NCBI RefSeq assembly: GCF_000197735.1
Contig: NC_014550.1
Location: forward strand, 3,795,258-3,859,257
Source: Glutamicibacter arilaitensis Re117
Lineage (GTDB): Bacteria > Actinomycetota > Actinomycetes > Actinomycetales > Micrococcaceae
Reading direction: 5' to 3'
DNA: 64,000 nucleotides
A model generated the notes under the pieces. The model saw nothing but the letters and a program-made list of their open reading frames with translations. It was not told where the DNA came from and ran no database searches. A program made the translations under genes and the position numbers. Of the stretch, positions 15,738-24,936 are shown one piece after another. Positions within the stretch are counted from its first letter, which is position 1. Each line of letters opens with the position of its first letter.

Positions 15738-17255
15738 CTAGTTTGCTGGGCGCATGTCTCCGGTCTGGCGGAAACGCTCATGCCAGGACAGCGCCTCGCC
15801 CAGCAGGTGCGGGGTGTGCTTTCCGTAGCTCTCCTTGCAGGCGCGGTCGAAGTAGTCCTGCAGCATCGGGCGGTACTCCGGGTGGGCGCAGTTGTCGATG
15901 ACAATCTGCGCACGCTGCTTGGGCGAGTGCCCGCGCAGGTCGGCCAGGCCCTGTTCGGTAATCAGGATCATGGTGTCGTGCTCTGTGTGGTCCACGTGGG
16001 AGGCCATCGGAACGATGCCCGAGATCTTCCCGCCCTTGGCGGTGGATGGGGACATGAACACCGACAGGTAGCCGTTGCGGGCGAAGTCGCCCGAACCGCC
16101 GATGCCGTTCATCACGTGCGAGCCGAGCACGTTGGTGGAGTTCACGTTGCCGTAGATGTCGGCTTCGATCATGCCGTTCAGGGCAATGCAGCCCAAACGG
16201 CGGATGATCTCCGGGTGGTTGGAGATCTCCTGGGCACGCAGCAGGATGCGCTTGCGGTAGTGGTCGACGTTCCGGTTGAATTCCTCGATGCCCTCCGAGG
16301 ACAGCGAGAAGCTGGTAGCGGAGGCGAACTCGATGGTACCGTCCTTGATCAGCTCCAGCATGCCATCCTGGATGACCTCGGTGTAGGCGGTCAGGCCCTT
16401 GTAGCCGCCGCGGGACAGACCGGCCAGCACGGCGTTGGCGATATTGCCCACGCCCGACTGCAGCGGCAGCAGCTTCTCGGACAGGCGTCCGGCGCGGATC
16501 TCGGAATCCAGGAAGGTCAGCAGGTGGTCCGCGATCTTCTCGCTGGTCTCGTCCACTGGCGCGAAGGGGCTCAGTCGGTCAGGTGCGTCGGTTTCCACGA
16601 CGGCGACGATCTTGTTCACGTCGACGTCCATGTACTGCTGGCCGATGCGGTCGCGCACGGTAGTCAGGTCGATCGGTTTGCGGTGCGGAGGAAGCGCGGT
16701 GCCGTAGTAGATATCGTGCATGCCTTCCATGGCGGCGGACTGCTGGGAGTTGACCTCGATGATGATCTTGTCGGCCATCTCCAGCCAGGTCTTGTTGTTG
16801 CCTACCGAGCTGGACGGGATCAGGTCGCCCTCGGCGGTCACGCCGACAACTTCTACGATGGCCACGTCGATCTTGCCGTAGAAGCCGAACCAGGCGTGCT
16901 GGGCCACATGGGACAGGTGGATGTCCATGTATTCCATGTTGCCGTCATTGATCCGGCGGCGCAGCTCGGGGTCGGACATGTACGGCAGGCGCAGGTTCAT
17001 GCCTTCGGCCTTGGCCAGCACGCCGTCCAGCTCAGGGGCGGTGGATGCACCGGTGAGCACGTTGATCTTGAAGTCCTTGCCTGCTGCATGCTGGCGTTCC
17101 ATCTGGGCGGCCAATGCCCCGGGAACGGACTTCGGGTATCCGGCACCGGTGAAGCCGCTCATTGCGACGGTCATGCCCGGCTTGATGAATTCTGCTGCCT
17201 GCTCGGCACTCATCAAACGATCGGTAAAGGCCCGGTGGTGAATACGCTCGTGCAA
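15738..17255 (-). CDS. acetyl-CoA hydrolase/succinyl-CoA:acetate CoA-transferase family
   Basis: A 505-residue class I CoA-transferase of the Cat1/Ach1/AarC type. Visible family stretches are TVAMSGFTGAGYPKSVP near the N-terminus, PLQSGVGNIANAVLAGL, TAYTEVIQDGMLEL (where the catalytic glutamate is expected), GGSGDFARN and MILITEQGLADLRG. It transfers CoA between succinyl-CoA and acetate, or hydrolyses acetyl-CoA in effect, linking acetate to the citric acid cycle. I chose the TTG at 17255 because AGAAGGGG lies just upstream; the GTG at 17285 would add ten residues unlike the family. A palindrome at 17406 lies in the upstream region. Confidence 0.93.
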   Translation of the reverse strand: MHERIHHRAFTDRLMSAEQAAEFIKPGMTVAMSGFTGAGYPKSVPGALAAQMERQHAAGKDFKINVLTGASTAPELDGVLAKAEGMNLRLPYMSDPELRRRINDGNMEYMDIHLSHVAQHAWFGFYGKIDVAIVEVVGVTAEGDLIPSSSVGNNKTWLEMADKIIIEVNSQQSAAMEGMHDIYYGTALPPHRKPIDLTTVRDRIGQQYMDVDVNKIVAVVETDAPDRLSPFAPVDETSEKIADHLLTFLDSEIRAGRLSEKLLPLQSGVGNIANAVLAGLSRGGYKGLTAYTEVIQDGMLELIKDGTIEFASATSFSLSSEGIEEFNRNVDHYRKRILLRAQEISNHPEIIRRLGCIALNGMIEADIYGNVNSTNVLGSHVMNGIGGSGDFARNGYLSVFMSPSTAKGGKISGIVPMASHVDHTEHDTMILITEQGLADLRGHSPKQRAQIVIDNCAHPEYRPMLQDYFDRACKESYGKHTPHLLGEALSWHERFRQTGDMRPAN

Positions 17256-17405
17256 AATAACCCCTTCTAGACTTCCTTGTGACACGGGTCTGTAACCTGC
17301 ATCTCACCGGAACACTTTAGCCGGTCATTGGCGTGAGTCAGACCTCACTGTGCACATCTGCGCGATAGGTGGCGCATTTCTCGATGAGGTGGGTTCTATT
17401 TGCGT

Positions 17406-17419
17406 TGACCGGTCGGTCA
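17406..17419. promoter_or_regulatory. TetR-type palindrome upstream of the CoA-transferase gene
   Basis: TGACCG-GT-CGGTCA is a 6-bp dyad with 2-base spacer, 150 bases upstream of the CoA-transferase start. The GACCGGTCGGTC core resembles operators of TetR-family regulators in actinobacteria. No TetR gene is adjacent, so the regulator is unknown. Confidence 0.4.
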
Positions 17420-17469
17420 GGAATGCTATTGACGTAGGATTTAGCCTTCAAATAACTGCCGCAGCGCCG

Positions 17470-17784
17470 TTAGCCTAGTTCCGCATGAGAATCGTCGCGG
17501 ATCGCCTTGACCTGCAAGCGCGCGCCCAGCGATTCTGCATAGCGACGCAGGGTGGACAGCTGGACGCGGTCAAGGTCCCCGGTCTCCATGCGGGCGATGC
17601 GGTCCACGCTCAGCTTCATGACGCTTGCAACTTGCACCTGGCTCAGCTCTGCTTCTTCGCGCAGTGCGCGCAGCGAGAGCCTGCGCGACTCATGCTGCAC
17701 ATGGCGTCGATGCTCGGCAACGGCCTCGCGTTGCTGCTGCGTCAATACTTCCGGATCGGCATACGCAAAACCCATTTGTTCCAC
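17470..17784 (-). CDS. XRE family helix-turn-helix protein
   Basis: A 104-residue protein with a Cro/C1-type helix-turn-helix at about residues 38-95: LRALREEAELSQVQVASVMKL, then VDRIARMETGDL and STLRRYAESLGARL. The N-terminus is charged and may dimerise. Such proteins include stand-alone regulators and antitoxins; no toxin gene lies next to it. Start is GTG at 17784, or the ATG at 17775 with GGTGG upstream. The target is unknown. Confidence 0.8.
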   Translation of the reverse strand: MEQMGFAYADPEVLTQQQREAVAEHRRHVQHESRRLSLRALREEAELSQVQVASVMKLSVDRIARMETGDLDRVQLSTLRRYAESLGARLQVKAIRDDSHAELG

Positions 17785-17992
17785 CGTTTCTCTCGATCGT
17801 TCTGGCTGAGCACATTCTCTTCTCTGAGGCTATTGCTGCAAAGTGGACAAGCCAATGATTATGACGCATTGGATGCAAGACGATCTGGTGAATTATGGGC
17901 CAAGTCCCGGTTACGCCATGAAGGGCCAGACGGAATCGCCTTGGAGTCTGCGCGCTCGTTGATCCGGCGGCCCAAAGAAATCCGGTTAATCG

Positions 17993-18038
17993 CCAAGAGG
18001 TGGCGTGCTCTCCTTGCGGAGTGCACGCCACCTCTTGG
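17993..18038 (-). terminator. terminator of the rpsF-ssb-rpsR-rplI operon
   Basis: A perfect 16-bp stem (CCAAGAGGTGGCGTGC and its complement) with a 14-base loop lies 22 bases downstream of the rplI stop. No long T-run follows on the minus strand. Confidence 0.75.
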
Positions 18039-18060
18039 TCAGAAGCTGTGTCTAGAAGAC

Positions 18061-18519
18061 TTACTTCTTTGCAGCAGCTACAACCTGCAGACGCAGGTTT
18101 GCAACAACGTCAGCGTGAACGCGAACGGTTGCGGTGTAGTTGCCAGTCGACTTGATCTGGTCGTTGACCTCGATGTTGCGCTTGTCGATCTTACCCAGAC
18201 CGGCAGCCTCTACGGCAGCAGCAATTTCGGTGGTCTTGACGGTGCCGAACAGGCGACCGTTCGAGCCAGCCTTCATGGTGATCTTCACCGGCTGGGACTT
18301 CAGCTTAGCTGCAAGTGCCTGAGCATCCTCAAGGTTTGCAACGGCGCGAGCAGCACGTGCAGCCTTGATCGACTCCACCTGCTTCTCACCGCCCTGGGTC
18401 CAGACGATTGCGAAGCCGCGTGGCAGCAGGTAGTTACGGGCGTAGCCGTTCTTTACCTCGACAATATCGCCAGCAGCACCGAGACCGGATACTTCGTGAG
18501 TCAAAATGATCTTTGCCAT
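18061..18519 (-). CDS. rplI: 50S ribosomal protein L9
   Basis: A 152-residue L9. The N-terminal RNA-binding domain reads [26 protein letters not shown] with the conserved [11 protein letters not shown]; a long connecting helix rich in Ala, Lys and Glu follows, then the C-terminal domain with [14 protein letters not shown] and [15 protein letters not shown]. It binds 23S rRNA at the base of the L1 stalk and helps frame maintenance. Last gene of the rpsF-ssb-rpsR-rplI operon. Confidence 0.98.
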   Translation of the reverse strand: MAKIILTHEVSGLGAAGDIVEVKNGYARNYLLPRGFAIVWTQGGEKQVESIKAARAARAVANLEDAQALAAKLKSQPVKITMKAGSNGRLFGTVKTTEIAAAVEAAGLGKIDKRNIEVNDQIKSTGNYTATVRVHADVVANLRLQVVAAAKK

Positions 18520-18539
18520 GTTGTTATATCCCCTCTTCC

Positions 18540-18779
18540 TTAGCCGCGGCCAGCGCCGGAGTAAGGCAGCAGGGCTACTTCACGTGCGTTCTTGATTGCC
18601 TGTGCGATCTTGCGCTGTTCCTGAACGGAAACGCCGGTCACGCGACGAGCGCGGATCTTACCGCGGTCGGAGATGAACTTGCGCAGCAGTGCGGTGTCCT
18701 TGTAGTCGATGACAGTGATGTCAGCGGCCTTCAATGGGTTGGACTTTGGTTTGGGCTTACGGATTTCAGCCTTAGCCAT
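18540..18779 (-). CDS. rpsR: 30S ribosomal protein S18
   Basis: A 79-residue S18, recognised by [38 protein letters not shown] and the [11 protein letters not shown] end. It pairs with S6 on 16S rRNA. The start is the ATG at 18779; the open frame continues upstream across the ssb end but that part is only overlap. No CxxC zinc motif, so it is the zinc-independent form. It lies between ssb and rplI with 20 bases to rplI. Confidence 0.97.
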   Translation of the reverse strand: MAKAEIRKPKPKSNPLKAADITVIDYKDTALLRKFISDRGKIRARRVTGVSVQEQRKIAQAIKNAREVALLPYSGAGRG

Positions 18780-18840
18780 CGTGGAGCTCCTTAGTTTTGG
18801 AGCCCGCAGAATGATCTGCGGGATGGTGAATAAATATTGT

Positions 18841-19410
18841 TTAGAAAGGTGGTTCGTCTGCGCCTGGGTTGCCCCAGCCGCCACCGTTGTTTCCGCCGGT
18901 GCTCCATGGGTCTGCGGCTGGAGCATTCCATCCGCCACCCTGCTGAGGCTGCTGCTGACGCGGCGCCTGAGCTGGAGCACTTTGCTGTGGTGCGTTGGAG
19001 AAGCCTCCACCACCATTGCCGAAGCCACCGTTGCCACCGCCGGAGCGCTGGGTACGGGTGACCTTGGCGGACGCGAAACGGAGCGATGGGCCGATTTCAT
19101 CGACTTCAAGCTCCATGACGGTGCGACGTTCGCCTTCCTTGGTGTCGTAAGAACGTGAACGCAACCGACCCTGGGCAATGACACGCATGCCCTTGGTCAG
19201 CGTTTCAGCAACGTTCTCTGCAGCCTCACGCCAAACCGATGCGCGCAAGAACAGGGCTTCCCCGTCCTTCCACTCATTGGACTGGCGATCAAAGGTGCGA
19301 GGAGTCGAAGCGATCGTAAAGTTCGCTACGGCTGAACCGGATGGCGTGAAACGCAGCTCCGGATCGGCGGTCAGGTTGCCGATAACGGTAATAACAGTCT
19401 CGCCTGCCAT
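18841..19410 (-). CDS. ssb: single-stranded DNA-binding protein
   Basis: A 189-residue SSB. The OB fold covers about residues 1-112 ([62 protein letters not shown]). A Gly/Gln/Pro-rich disordered linker follows, ending in the acidic tip DEPPF that docks partner proteins of replication and repair. It lies between rpsF and rpsR, the usual place for the essential copy. Confidence 0.97.
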   Translation of the reverse strand: MAGETVITVIGNLTADPELRFTPSGSAVANFTIASTPRTFDRQSNEWKDGEALFLRASVWREAAENVAETLTKGMRVIAQGRLRSRSYDTKEGERRTVMELEVDEIGPSLRFASAKVTRTQRSGGGNGGFGNGGGGFSNAPQQSAPAQAPRQQQPQQGGGWNAPAADPWSTGGNNGGGWGNPGADEPPF

Positions 19411-19465
19411 TGACTCTCCTTAGAAAGATTGAACGTTAATTCCTACGACGGAAGGTTGCGCGTAA

Positions 19466-19762
19466 TTAAACGCGTGCCTCTTCCGGACGGGTGACCTTGT
19501 GGCGCAGGATCAGTTCGTTGATCTTCAGCTGACGCTCAAGTTCAGCCGAAGCAGCTGGTTCTGCGGTGTAGTTCACCACTACGTAAGTGGCTTCTGCCTT
19601 CTTCTGGATCTCGTAAGACATCTTGCGACGTCCCCAGATATCAACCTTGTCGATCGTTCCACCATTTGAGCGAACAACTTCGAGGTACTTCTCGAGAGTT
19701 GGCTCTACGGTGCGGTCATCGACCTCTGGATCGATGAGGACCATAAGTTCATAAGCACGCAT
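19466..19762 (-). CDS. rpsF: 30S ribosomal protein S6
   Basis: A 98-residue S6 with the expected MRAYELMVLIDPEVDDR start and WGRRKMSYEIQKKAEATYVVVNY. I chose the ATG at 19762 because AAAGGAGG lies 8 bases upstream; a longer frame to 19807 has no such support. First gene of the operon and partner of S18 in the central domain of 16S rRNA. Confidence 0.97.
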   Translation of the reverse strand: MRAYELMVLIDPEVDDRTVEPTLEKYLEVVRSNGGTIDKVDIWGRRKMSYEIQKKAEATYVVVNYTAEPAASAELERQLKINELILRHKVTRPEEARV

Positions 19763-19933
19763 GTGAACCCACCTCCTTTGGGCTAAACGGTCGCGGTATT
19801 TCCGCAACAGGAGGTTCTTGCGTTATCCATGCTCCGCGGCACCCAAGTTTCGGGCGTGCAGTAGCACAGACCTTCCAATCCTACCCGAGAGACCCCAAGT
19901 TGCATAAGCCTAGGTGTCCTAAATCATGCCGGG

Positions 19934-22027
19934 CTAGTTGGCAGCGAGCGCCTTTTCGATCCTTTGGCCGAAGACCGGCGCCAAGGTGCCCATATAGGTG
20001 TCGCTGATGTGGTGCTTGTCGCGGTAGACCAGGACGTTTCCCACCACGGCAGGGCAGGTTCCCTCCATGCAGAAGTGGTCGCTGAAGTCGAGTACCTCGA
20101 CGCGCGGTTCCAGTTCGGCAGCACGCTCGGTGGCATCGCCCTTTTCGTAAGCACCCTTTTCCGGGAACGCGCATTTCTCCGGGTCTTGCGCGTTTTCTTC
20201 CACGCAATCACGTGCATAGGAGTCCTGTGGAGGCCGCGGGGTGTCCACAATGGCATAGACCGGAAGGCCGGCGTCTTCGAGTTCGGACCAGATCGCGGCT
20301 TGGCCCTTCGCTGCGTCAGTGGTGAAGGTGGCTCCACCCCAGTTCGCTGTGATCACCGCGTTGATGTCATCGCGCGTCTTCAAGGCCTGGAGGCTCTGGC
20401 CGATTGCTTCTTCGCAGTTGATGCTGCCATCTTGATCCGCTTTGCGCTGAGCCGCTGAGAATGGACAGGAATTTTTCAGATAAGTCACTACTTTCCAGCC
20501 CTTGCTTTGGGCGTATCCATGCACGGCTTCGAACCAATGCGCCGCATGTGAATCTCCCACCAGCGCCACGGTATAGGTGGCGTCCTTGCTGCCGAATTCG
20601 CATTCCTTGATCTGCATGGACTTTGGTTCCTGGACGCAGTCACCCAGATCCGGCTGGTCCTCAGCTGCCGTGGCAGGCAACGGGACGACCTGCTGATGGC
20701 CTGCTACAAAAGCGGGGGCACCCTGGGCAACGGACGCAGCACCAAAACCATCGGGAGGGCTTTGCATCATCGTGGCCAGCTCTTGCCGCTCCTGGTCAAC
20801 AAGCCGTTTTTGCATGGTGCCTGGCAGCGTCGCGAGCGAAGCCGCGAGCCCGACCATCACCGCCCCGGCAACCAAGGACCGGGCAGGGGAACTGGCCAGC
20901 GGGCGGAAACTGCGCAAGGGAGCTTCAACCCACTTCAGGCTGGCCCAGGCCAGCAGCAGCGACCCAGCCAGCAACGCTACTGACTGCCACGGCGAAGGCT
21001 CGCCGCCAGCAAGCTCAATGAAGAACACGATCAACGGCCAATGCCACAGGTACAGCGAATACGAGGCCAGGCCAACCCACTGAACCGGAGCCCAATTCAC
21101 CAATGGATGCAAGGATCCGGGCCCGCGAGTGTTGCCTGCAGCAATCACCACGGCGCAGCCAAGAACCGGAATGGCCGCAGCAATGCCGGGGAAGACGGTT
21201 TGGGCGTTGTAGCTGAACGCCGCGAAGCAGATCGCCGCTAACGCTGCAAGCACCGCCAGATTCCTCAGCTGCCAGCTCATCGCCCACGCTGGCAGCGCCA
21301 AGGAGCCATTGGCGTGCGCCTGAACCACCAAGGCGAGAAGTCCGCCGACCGCCAATTCCCAAACACGGGTGGTGGTAATGAAGTATCCGGCGGCATTTCC
21401 GGAGTAGCCGGCATACGCCGAGTAACACAGCGAAACCACTGCGATGCCGGCGAAGATCATCCAGAGCATGCGGCGCCGAGAGGCGAACCCATCGCCACGA
21501 GGATCAGCATTCGGCTTGGCCATCAAGCACACTGCTAGAACCAGCAACGGCCAAAACAGATAGAACTGCTCCTCAACACCCAGCGACCAGAAGTGCTGCA
21601 ACGGCCCAGGAACTTGATCTGCAGCCAGGTAATCGACCGAGTCCGCGGCGAGCACCCAGTTCTGCACCGAGAATGCCGAAGCAATCGCTTGGGTACCCAG
21701 AGTTTCCCATTGCGTTTTGGGCAGGATCAAGAAGCTTGCCGCGACAACCACCAGGATCACCAGCATGGCAGCAGGAAGGATTCTTCGCGCTCTCCCGGCA
21801 AAAAAGGCCGCGAGCTTGACCCGACCGGTGCGTTCGGCTTCACGCAGCAGGTGCGAGGTAATCAGGAAACCGGAAATGACGAAGAAGATATCGACGCCGA
21901 TGTAGCCGCCGGGAACTACCGACGGTTCGAGGTGATAGGCAACGACCAGCAGCACCGCCAGGGCACGGAGGGCCTGGATCTCCGGACGGAAATTCTTGAC
22001 CTGCGGGGAATTCGAACTCATAGTCAT
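19934..22027 (-). CDS. acyltransferase-3/SGNH fusion (OafA-like)
   Basis: A 697-residue membrane enzyme. Residues about 12-370 form the acyltransferase-3 membrane domain with RPEIQALRALAVLLVVAYHL, the conserved FFVISGFLIT, RARRILPAAM and FWSLGVEEQFYLFWPLL, about ten helices. A periplasmic SGNH domain fills about residues 450-697, with the serine in VALVGDSHAAHW and the late DKHHIS pair as likely catalytic Asp and His. Such proteins O-acetylate extracellular glycans, for example wall polymers or peptidoglycan. The sugar target is unknown; it is a stand-alone gene. Start M1 or M3. Confidence 0.93.
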   Translation of the reverse strand: MTMSSNSPQVKNFRPEIQALRALAVLLVVAYHLEPSVVPGGYIGVDIFFVISGFLITSHLLREAERTGRVKLAAFFAGRARRILPAAMLVILVVVAASFLILPKTQWETLGTQAIASAFSVQNWVLAADSVDYLAADQVPGPLQHFWSLGVEEQFYLFWPLLVLAVCLMAKPNADPRGDGFASRRRMLWMIFAGIAVVSLCYSAYAGYSGNAAGYFITTTRVWELAVGGLLALVVQAHANGSLALPAWAMSWQLRNLAVLAALAAICFAAFSYNAQTVFPGIAAAIPVLGCAVVIAAGNTRGPGSLHPLVNWAPVQWVGLASYSLYLWHWPLIVFFIELAGGEPSPWQSVALLAGSLLLAWASLKWVEAPLRSFRPLASSPARSLVAGAVMVGLAASLATLPGTMQKRLVDQERQELATMMQSPPDGFGAASVAQGAPAFVAGHQQVVPLPATAAEDQPDLGDCVQEPKSMQIKECEFGSKDATYTVALVGDSHAAHWFEAVHGYAQSKGWKVVTYLKNSCPFSAAQRKADQDGSINCEEAIGQSLQALKTRDDINAVITANWGGATFTTDAAKGQAAIWSELEDAGLPVYAIVDTPRPPQDSYARDCVEENAQDPEKCAFPEKGAYEKGDATERAAELEPRVEVLDFSDHFCMEGTCPAVVGNVLVYRDKHHISDTYMGTLAPVFGQRIEKALAAN

Positions 22028-22138
22028 TGATCAGACCAGCACGGGGTAAACAGCAGGTTATAAATGAGCAACTGGCGGTCTAACGACCCGTGGGAACCCC
22101 ATGAGTGGTCCCGCGGCTAGGGCTTCGCGACTTGGGCT

Positions 22139-22630
22139 CTAACCCAGTAGTTTCCTATTTGGCGTGGACAGTGGATATTTGGCATCAAGTTTGGAATCGA
22201 GACTCAACCGGAAAACTGCTTCGAGCAACAGGTTCCCGACGCCCCAGTATGCCGGGATCAGCAGCCAGATGTACCAGCCAAAGTTGCCGGTGGTTGCCAG
22301 GATGACTGTGCCGAAGGTGACCAGGATGCCCAGCCCGCGGAACACTAGCAGGATCCCCTTGATTACTGAATCCCGGCGTTCCTGGTCCGCTTGGGTTCTG
22401 GCTTCGAGTCCATCTACGGCCTCGGAGAATTTTGGAGTTTGAACGCTTTTGAAAAGATCACCAACCTGCACATCCAAGGCTTTGGCGACCAGCGAGATAG
22501 TTTCCAGGCTCGCGTCGTTGCCTGCTTCAAGACGTTGGACCGTCCTGACCGTAATGCCGCTTTCCGTGGCCAGTCGCTCTTGCGTCCAGCCCTTAACACG
22601 ACGAAGTTCTGCAATCCGTGATTCATTCAT
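22139..22630 (-). CDS. membrane-anchored XRE regulator
   Basis: About 163 residues. The N-terminal helix-turn-helix (residues 1-60) reads ESRIAELRRVKGWTQERLATESGITVRTVQRLEAG and DVQVGDLF. A short charged linker leads to two hydrophobic helices (GILLVFRGLGILVTFGTVIL and WYIWLLIPAYWGVGNLLLEA). This layout, a Cro/C1 DNA-binding domain tethered to the membrane, is common in actinobacteria and could sense envelope state. The ATG at 22630 has AGGAG almost touching it; a longer start at 22654 is possible. Confidence 0.82.
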   Translation of the reverse strand: MNESRIAELRRVKGWTQERLATESGITVRTVQRLEAGNDASLETISLVAKALDVQVGDLFKSVQTPKFSEAVDGLEARTQADQERRDSVIKGILLVFRGLGILVTFGTVILATTGNFGWYIWLLIPAYWGVGNLLLEAVFRLSLDSKLDAKYPLSTPNRKLLG

Positions 22631-22769
22631 GCTCCTCACGCTAGCCAATAGCACACCGAAAACACCACGACATCCAAGCGACAGTTACCCGACAACAGCA
22701 CGTCAGACAGCCGAAAGACCGCTTGACCTGCTGTGGAGAAGTATTCCCAGCGACGACTATTCCAGGGTG

Positions 22770-23321
22770 TTACGAGTTCCGCTGCTGCTTCTCACGGATC
22801 AAGTCCAGTGCCAGCACCGAGCCGATCACCGCTTGGCGTTGCTGTATGGTGAGATTTTCCGCCAATCGCAGGGCGTAGGTTGATTTGCCGAGCAAGGCGT
22901 TGCCCATCCCGGACCACTCCCGGGTCACGGTTCCCAGGACTCCGCCGGGGCCAGTGATCTGGAAGTCGAAGTCCCAGATGCTTCCCAATAATTCGAGCTC
23001 TTCCCCCAGCATCGAGATGGCGACCCGGGTCTTGAAGAAGGTGATTTTCTTGACCAAGCTGGCTAATGGGCCCGCGTTGCCATCGAGGATCTCAAAACGA
23101 TCGCGGCCGACGGTCATCGTATCTTTGACAATGATGACCGGATTGCCTGGTCCGTCAAAGACCGTAAGCTCTCTGGCTCCGGCAAACATGCGACCCAACG
23201 TACTTCCGCCGGTATCCACATGGGCAATCTGCTGTCCGGTCTGATCACGGATCGCGAAGTCGTTCTTGGAGAAATTCTTCGTCTGCTGGAAAATCAACAT
23301 GTCCTGGTTGAAGATCGTCAT
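22770..23321 (-). CDS. LURP-one/scramblase-like (Tubby C-terminal fold) protein
   Basis: A 183-residue protein with the beta-barrel pattern of LURP-one-related and phospholipid-scramblase-like proteins: MLIFQQTKNFSKNDFAIRDQTGQQIAHVDT, repeated strands ending in FEILDGN and WDFDFQITGPGG, and the closing hydrophobic helix AVIGSVLALDLI. In bacteria the role is unknown; membrane or lipid association is the usual guess. M8 could also be the start. A stand-alone gene on the minus strand. Confidence 0.75.
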   Translation of the reverse strand: MTIFNQDMLIFQQTKNFSKNDFAIRDQTGQQIAHVDTGGSTLGRMFAGARELTVFDGPGNPVIIVKDTMTVGRDRFEILDGNAGPLASLVKKITFFKTRVAISMLGEELELLGSIWDFDFQITGPGGVLGTVTREWSGMGNALLGKSTYALRLAENLTIQQRQAVIGSVLALDLIREKQQRNS

Positions 23322-23373
23322 GGTGCCGATTATGCCACCGTTTGGGCGTATCCGGAGCCGACGCCTGGGGAAA

Positions 23374-23405
23374 GCGAAGAGCCAGCCTAGCGGCTGGCTC
23401 TTCGC
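23374..23405 (-). terminator. terminator after the M18 aminopeptidase gene
   Basis: A perfect 14-bp stem (GCGAAGAGCCAGCC) with a 4-base loop, 11 bases downstream of the stop at 23416. On the minus strand the stem is followed by TTTCCCC. Confidence 0.8.
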
Positions 23406-23415
23406 GTTGGCCTAA

Positions 23416-24696
23416 CTAGGCTCCGAAGAATTCGCGCGAAACCTTGGACAGGTACCAAGGATCATCCACGCCGCACATCTCGCGAGCGGAGTGCATGGAC
23501 AGCAGCGCTACGCCCACGTCCAGGGTGCGAATGCCGATTCGGGTCGCGGTCAGCGGACCGATGGTTGAGCCGCAAGGCACGCGGTTGTTGGAAACGAATT
23601 CCTGGTACGGAACACCGGCAGCCTCGCACCAGTTGGCGAATGCGGCGGCACCGACAGCGTCGGTGGCATAGCGCTGGTTGGCGTTGATCTTCAGCAACGG
23701 GCCTGCGTTCAACTGCGGACGGTTGGCTGGGTCGTGGCGCTCGGGGTAGTTCGGGTGCACGGCATGGCCGGCATCTGCAGACAAGCACACCGAGTTCGAC
23801 AGCGCACGGGCATTGTCTTCAACATTGCCGCCCAGGGATGCCTGGATGCGGTTGATCAGCTCTTCCAAGAACGGTCCGCAGGCACCCGATCGCGACGATG
23901 AACCTAGTTCTTCATGATCAAAAGCCGCCAGCATCGCAATGTGATTGCCTGCTGGCTTGCGGGAATGATCAGCCAATGCGATCAGGCCAGCGTGCACCGA
24001 AGAAAGGTTGTCCAATCGCGAGCTGGCGAAGAAGTTCTTGCCTTCGCCGAAGACTTCGCCACGCTGGGCAGGAGCGGTCAGGATGTCGTAGCCAGCTACC
24101 TGCGACGGGTCGACCCCTGCAGATTTCGCTAGGATCGCCAGAATGTCAGCATCCGCCAAATCGCCTGCGCCGAAGACTGGGTTGGTGTGGGTCTGTTTGT
24201 CCAGGGCCAACCCTTCGTTGACTTGGCGGTCAAGGTGAATAGCCAACTGCGGGATGCGCAGGATCGGTTCGGTCTGGGCTAGATGTTCGGAACCGTCCTT
24301 GAGAACCAAACGGCCGGCGAGCACCAGTTCGCGGTCCAACCAGGAATTGAGCAGAGGTCCGCCGTAAACTTCAACGCCTGCTTGCCACCAGCCGTTGGAA
24401 CCGATGGTTGGCTTTGGCTTGAGCTTGAAACCGGGGGAATCGGTGTGGGCACCAAGGATATGGAAGCCGCTGGTCGCGGTAGCTGCTTCTGGCTGCACCC
24501 AGGCAATGATCGCTCCGTCGCGGATGACGTAGTAAGAGCCGGGACCCAAGTTCCAGGCCTGCTTTTCGTCCAAAGCGTTGAATCCAACGGCATCCAGGCG
24601 TTTCGCGGCCGAAGCTGCAGCGTGGTAGCTCGATGGAGAGGTTGCGACGTATTCGGCCAGGTCTGCAATGTGGGCCATTGCTGCGGCTTGTGCCAT
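23416..24696 (-). CDS. M18 family aminopeptidase
   Basis: A 426-residue zinc aminopeptidase of the aspartyl aminopeptidase (M18, ApeB/DnpE) family. The zinc-site stretches are HILGAHTDSPGFKLKP, AAFDHEELGSSSRSGACGP and VCLSADAGHAVHPNYPERHD; the C-terminal part has GSTIGPLTATRIGIRTLDVG and LLSMHSAREMCG, which completes the metal site. It removes N-terminal, preferably acidic, residues from peptides in the cytoplasm. Length fits the family. No operon partner. Confidence 0.95.
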   Translation of the reverse strand: MAQAAAMAHIADLAEYVATSPSSYHAAASAAKRLDAVGFNALDEKQAWNLGPGSYYVIRDGAIIAWVQPEAATATSGFHILGAHTDSPGFKLKPKPTIGSNGWWQAGVEVYGGPLLNSWLDRELVLAGRLVLKDGSEHLAQTEPILRIPQLAIHLDRQVNEGLALDKQTHTNPVFGAGDLADADILAILAKSAGVDPSQVAGYDILTAPAQRGEVFGEGKNFFASSRLDNLSSVHAGLIALADHSRKPAGNHIAMLAAFDHEELGSSSRSGACGPFLEELINRIQASLGGNVEDNARALSNSVCLSADAGHAVHPNYPERHDPANRPQLNAGPLLKINANQRYATDAVGAAAFANWCEAAGVPYQEFVSNNRVPCGSTIGPLTATRIGIRTLDVGVALLSMHSAREMCGVDDPWYLSKVSREFFGA

Positions 24697-24936
24697 AGCT
24701 GGTTACTCACTTCTTTCTGTCAAGAGATATTTGTCAGACGGTTTTCCAGGTTTCGGTTCCCGCCTGAAAAGTCGAGTTGCCCTCCAGCTTAGTAGCCCAA
24801 AGCACATTTTCCGGTGTCCTGCTGAACCTCGGAGCTCTCTGGCAACCTGAGATATACCCATATCTTTAGCTTGACTTGGGGCCTAGCTCTCGAGGATGCT
24901 GAAAGCAGTCCCGGAGACGAGGAAAGCGAGTTCATC

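Noticed and set aside
15780..17270. 496-codon plus-strand frame opposite the CoA-transferase
   Set aside because: Shadow of a well-recognised gene on the other strand, caused by high GC at third positions.
17336..17351. GTGAG-N6-CTCAC dyad as a CRP/GlxR site before the CoA-transferase gene
   Set aside because: Spacing between the GTGA and TCAC halves is 8, not the 6 expected for TGTGA-N6-TCACA.
22089..22140. possible tRNA-like fold near GGTCCCGCGG and GGGCTCTAACCC
   Set aside because: No proper T-loop (GGTTCRA), no anticodon stem and no CCA context; only an imperfect hairpin remains.
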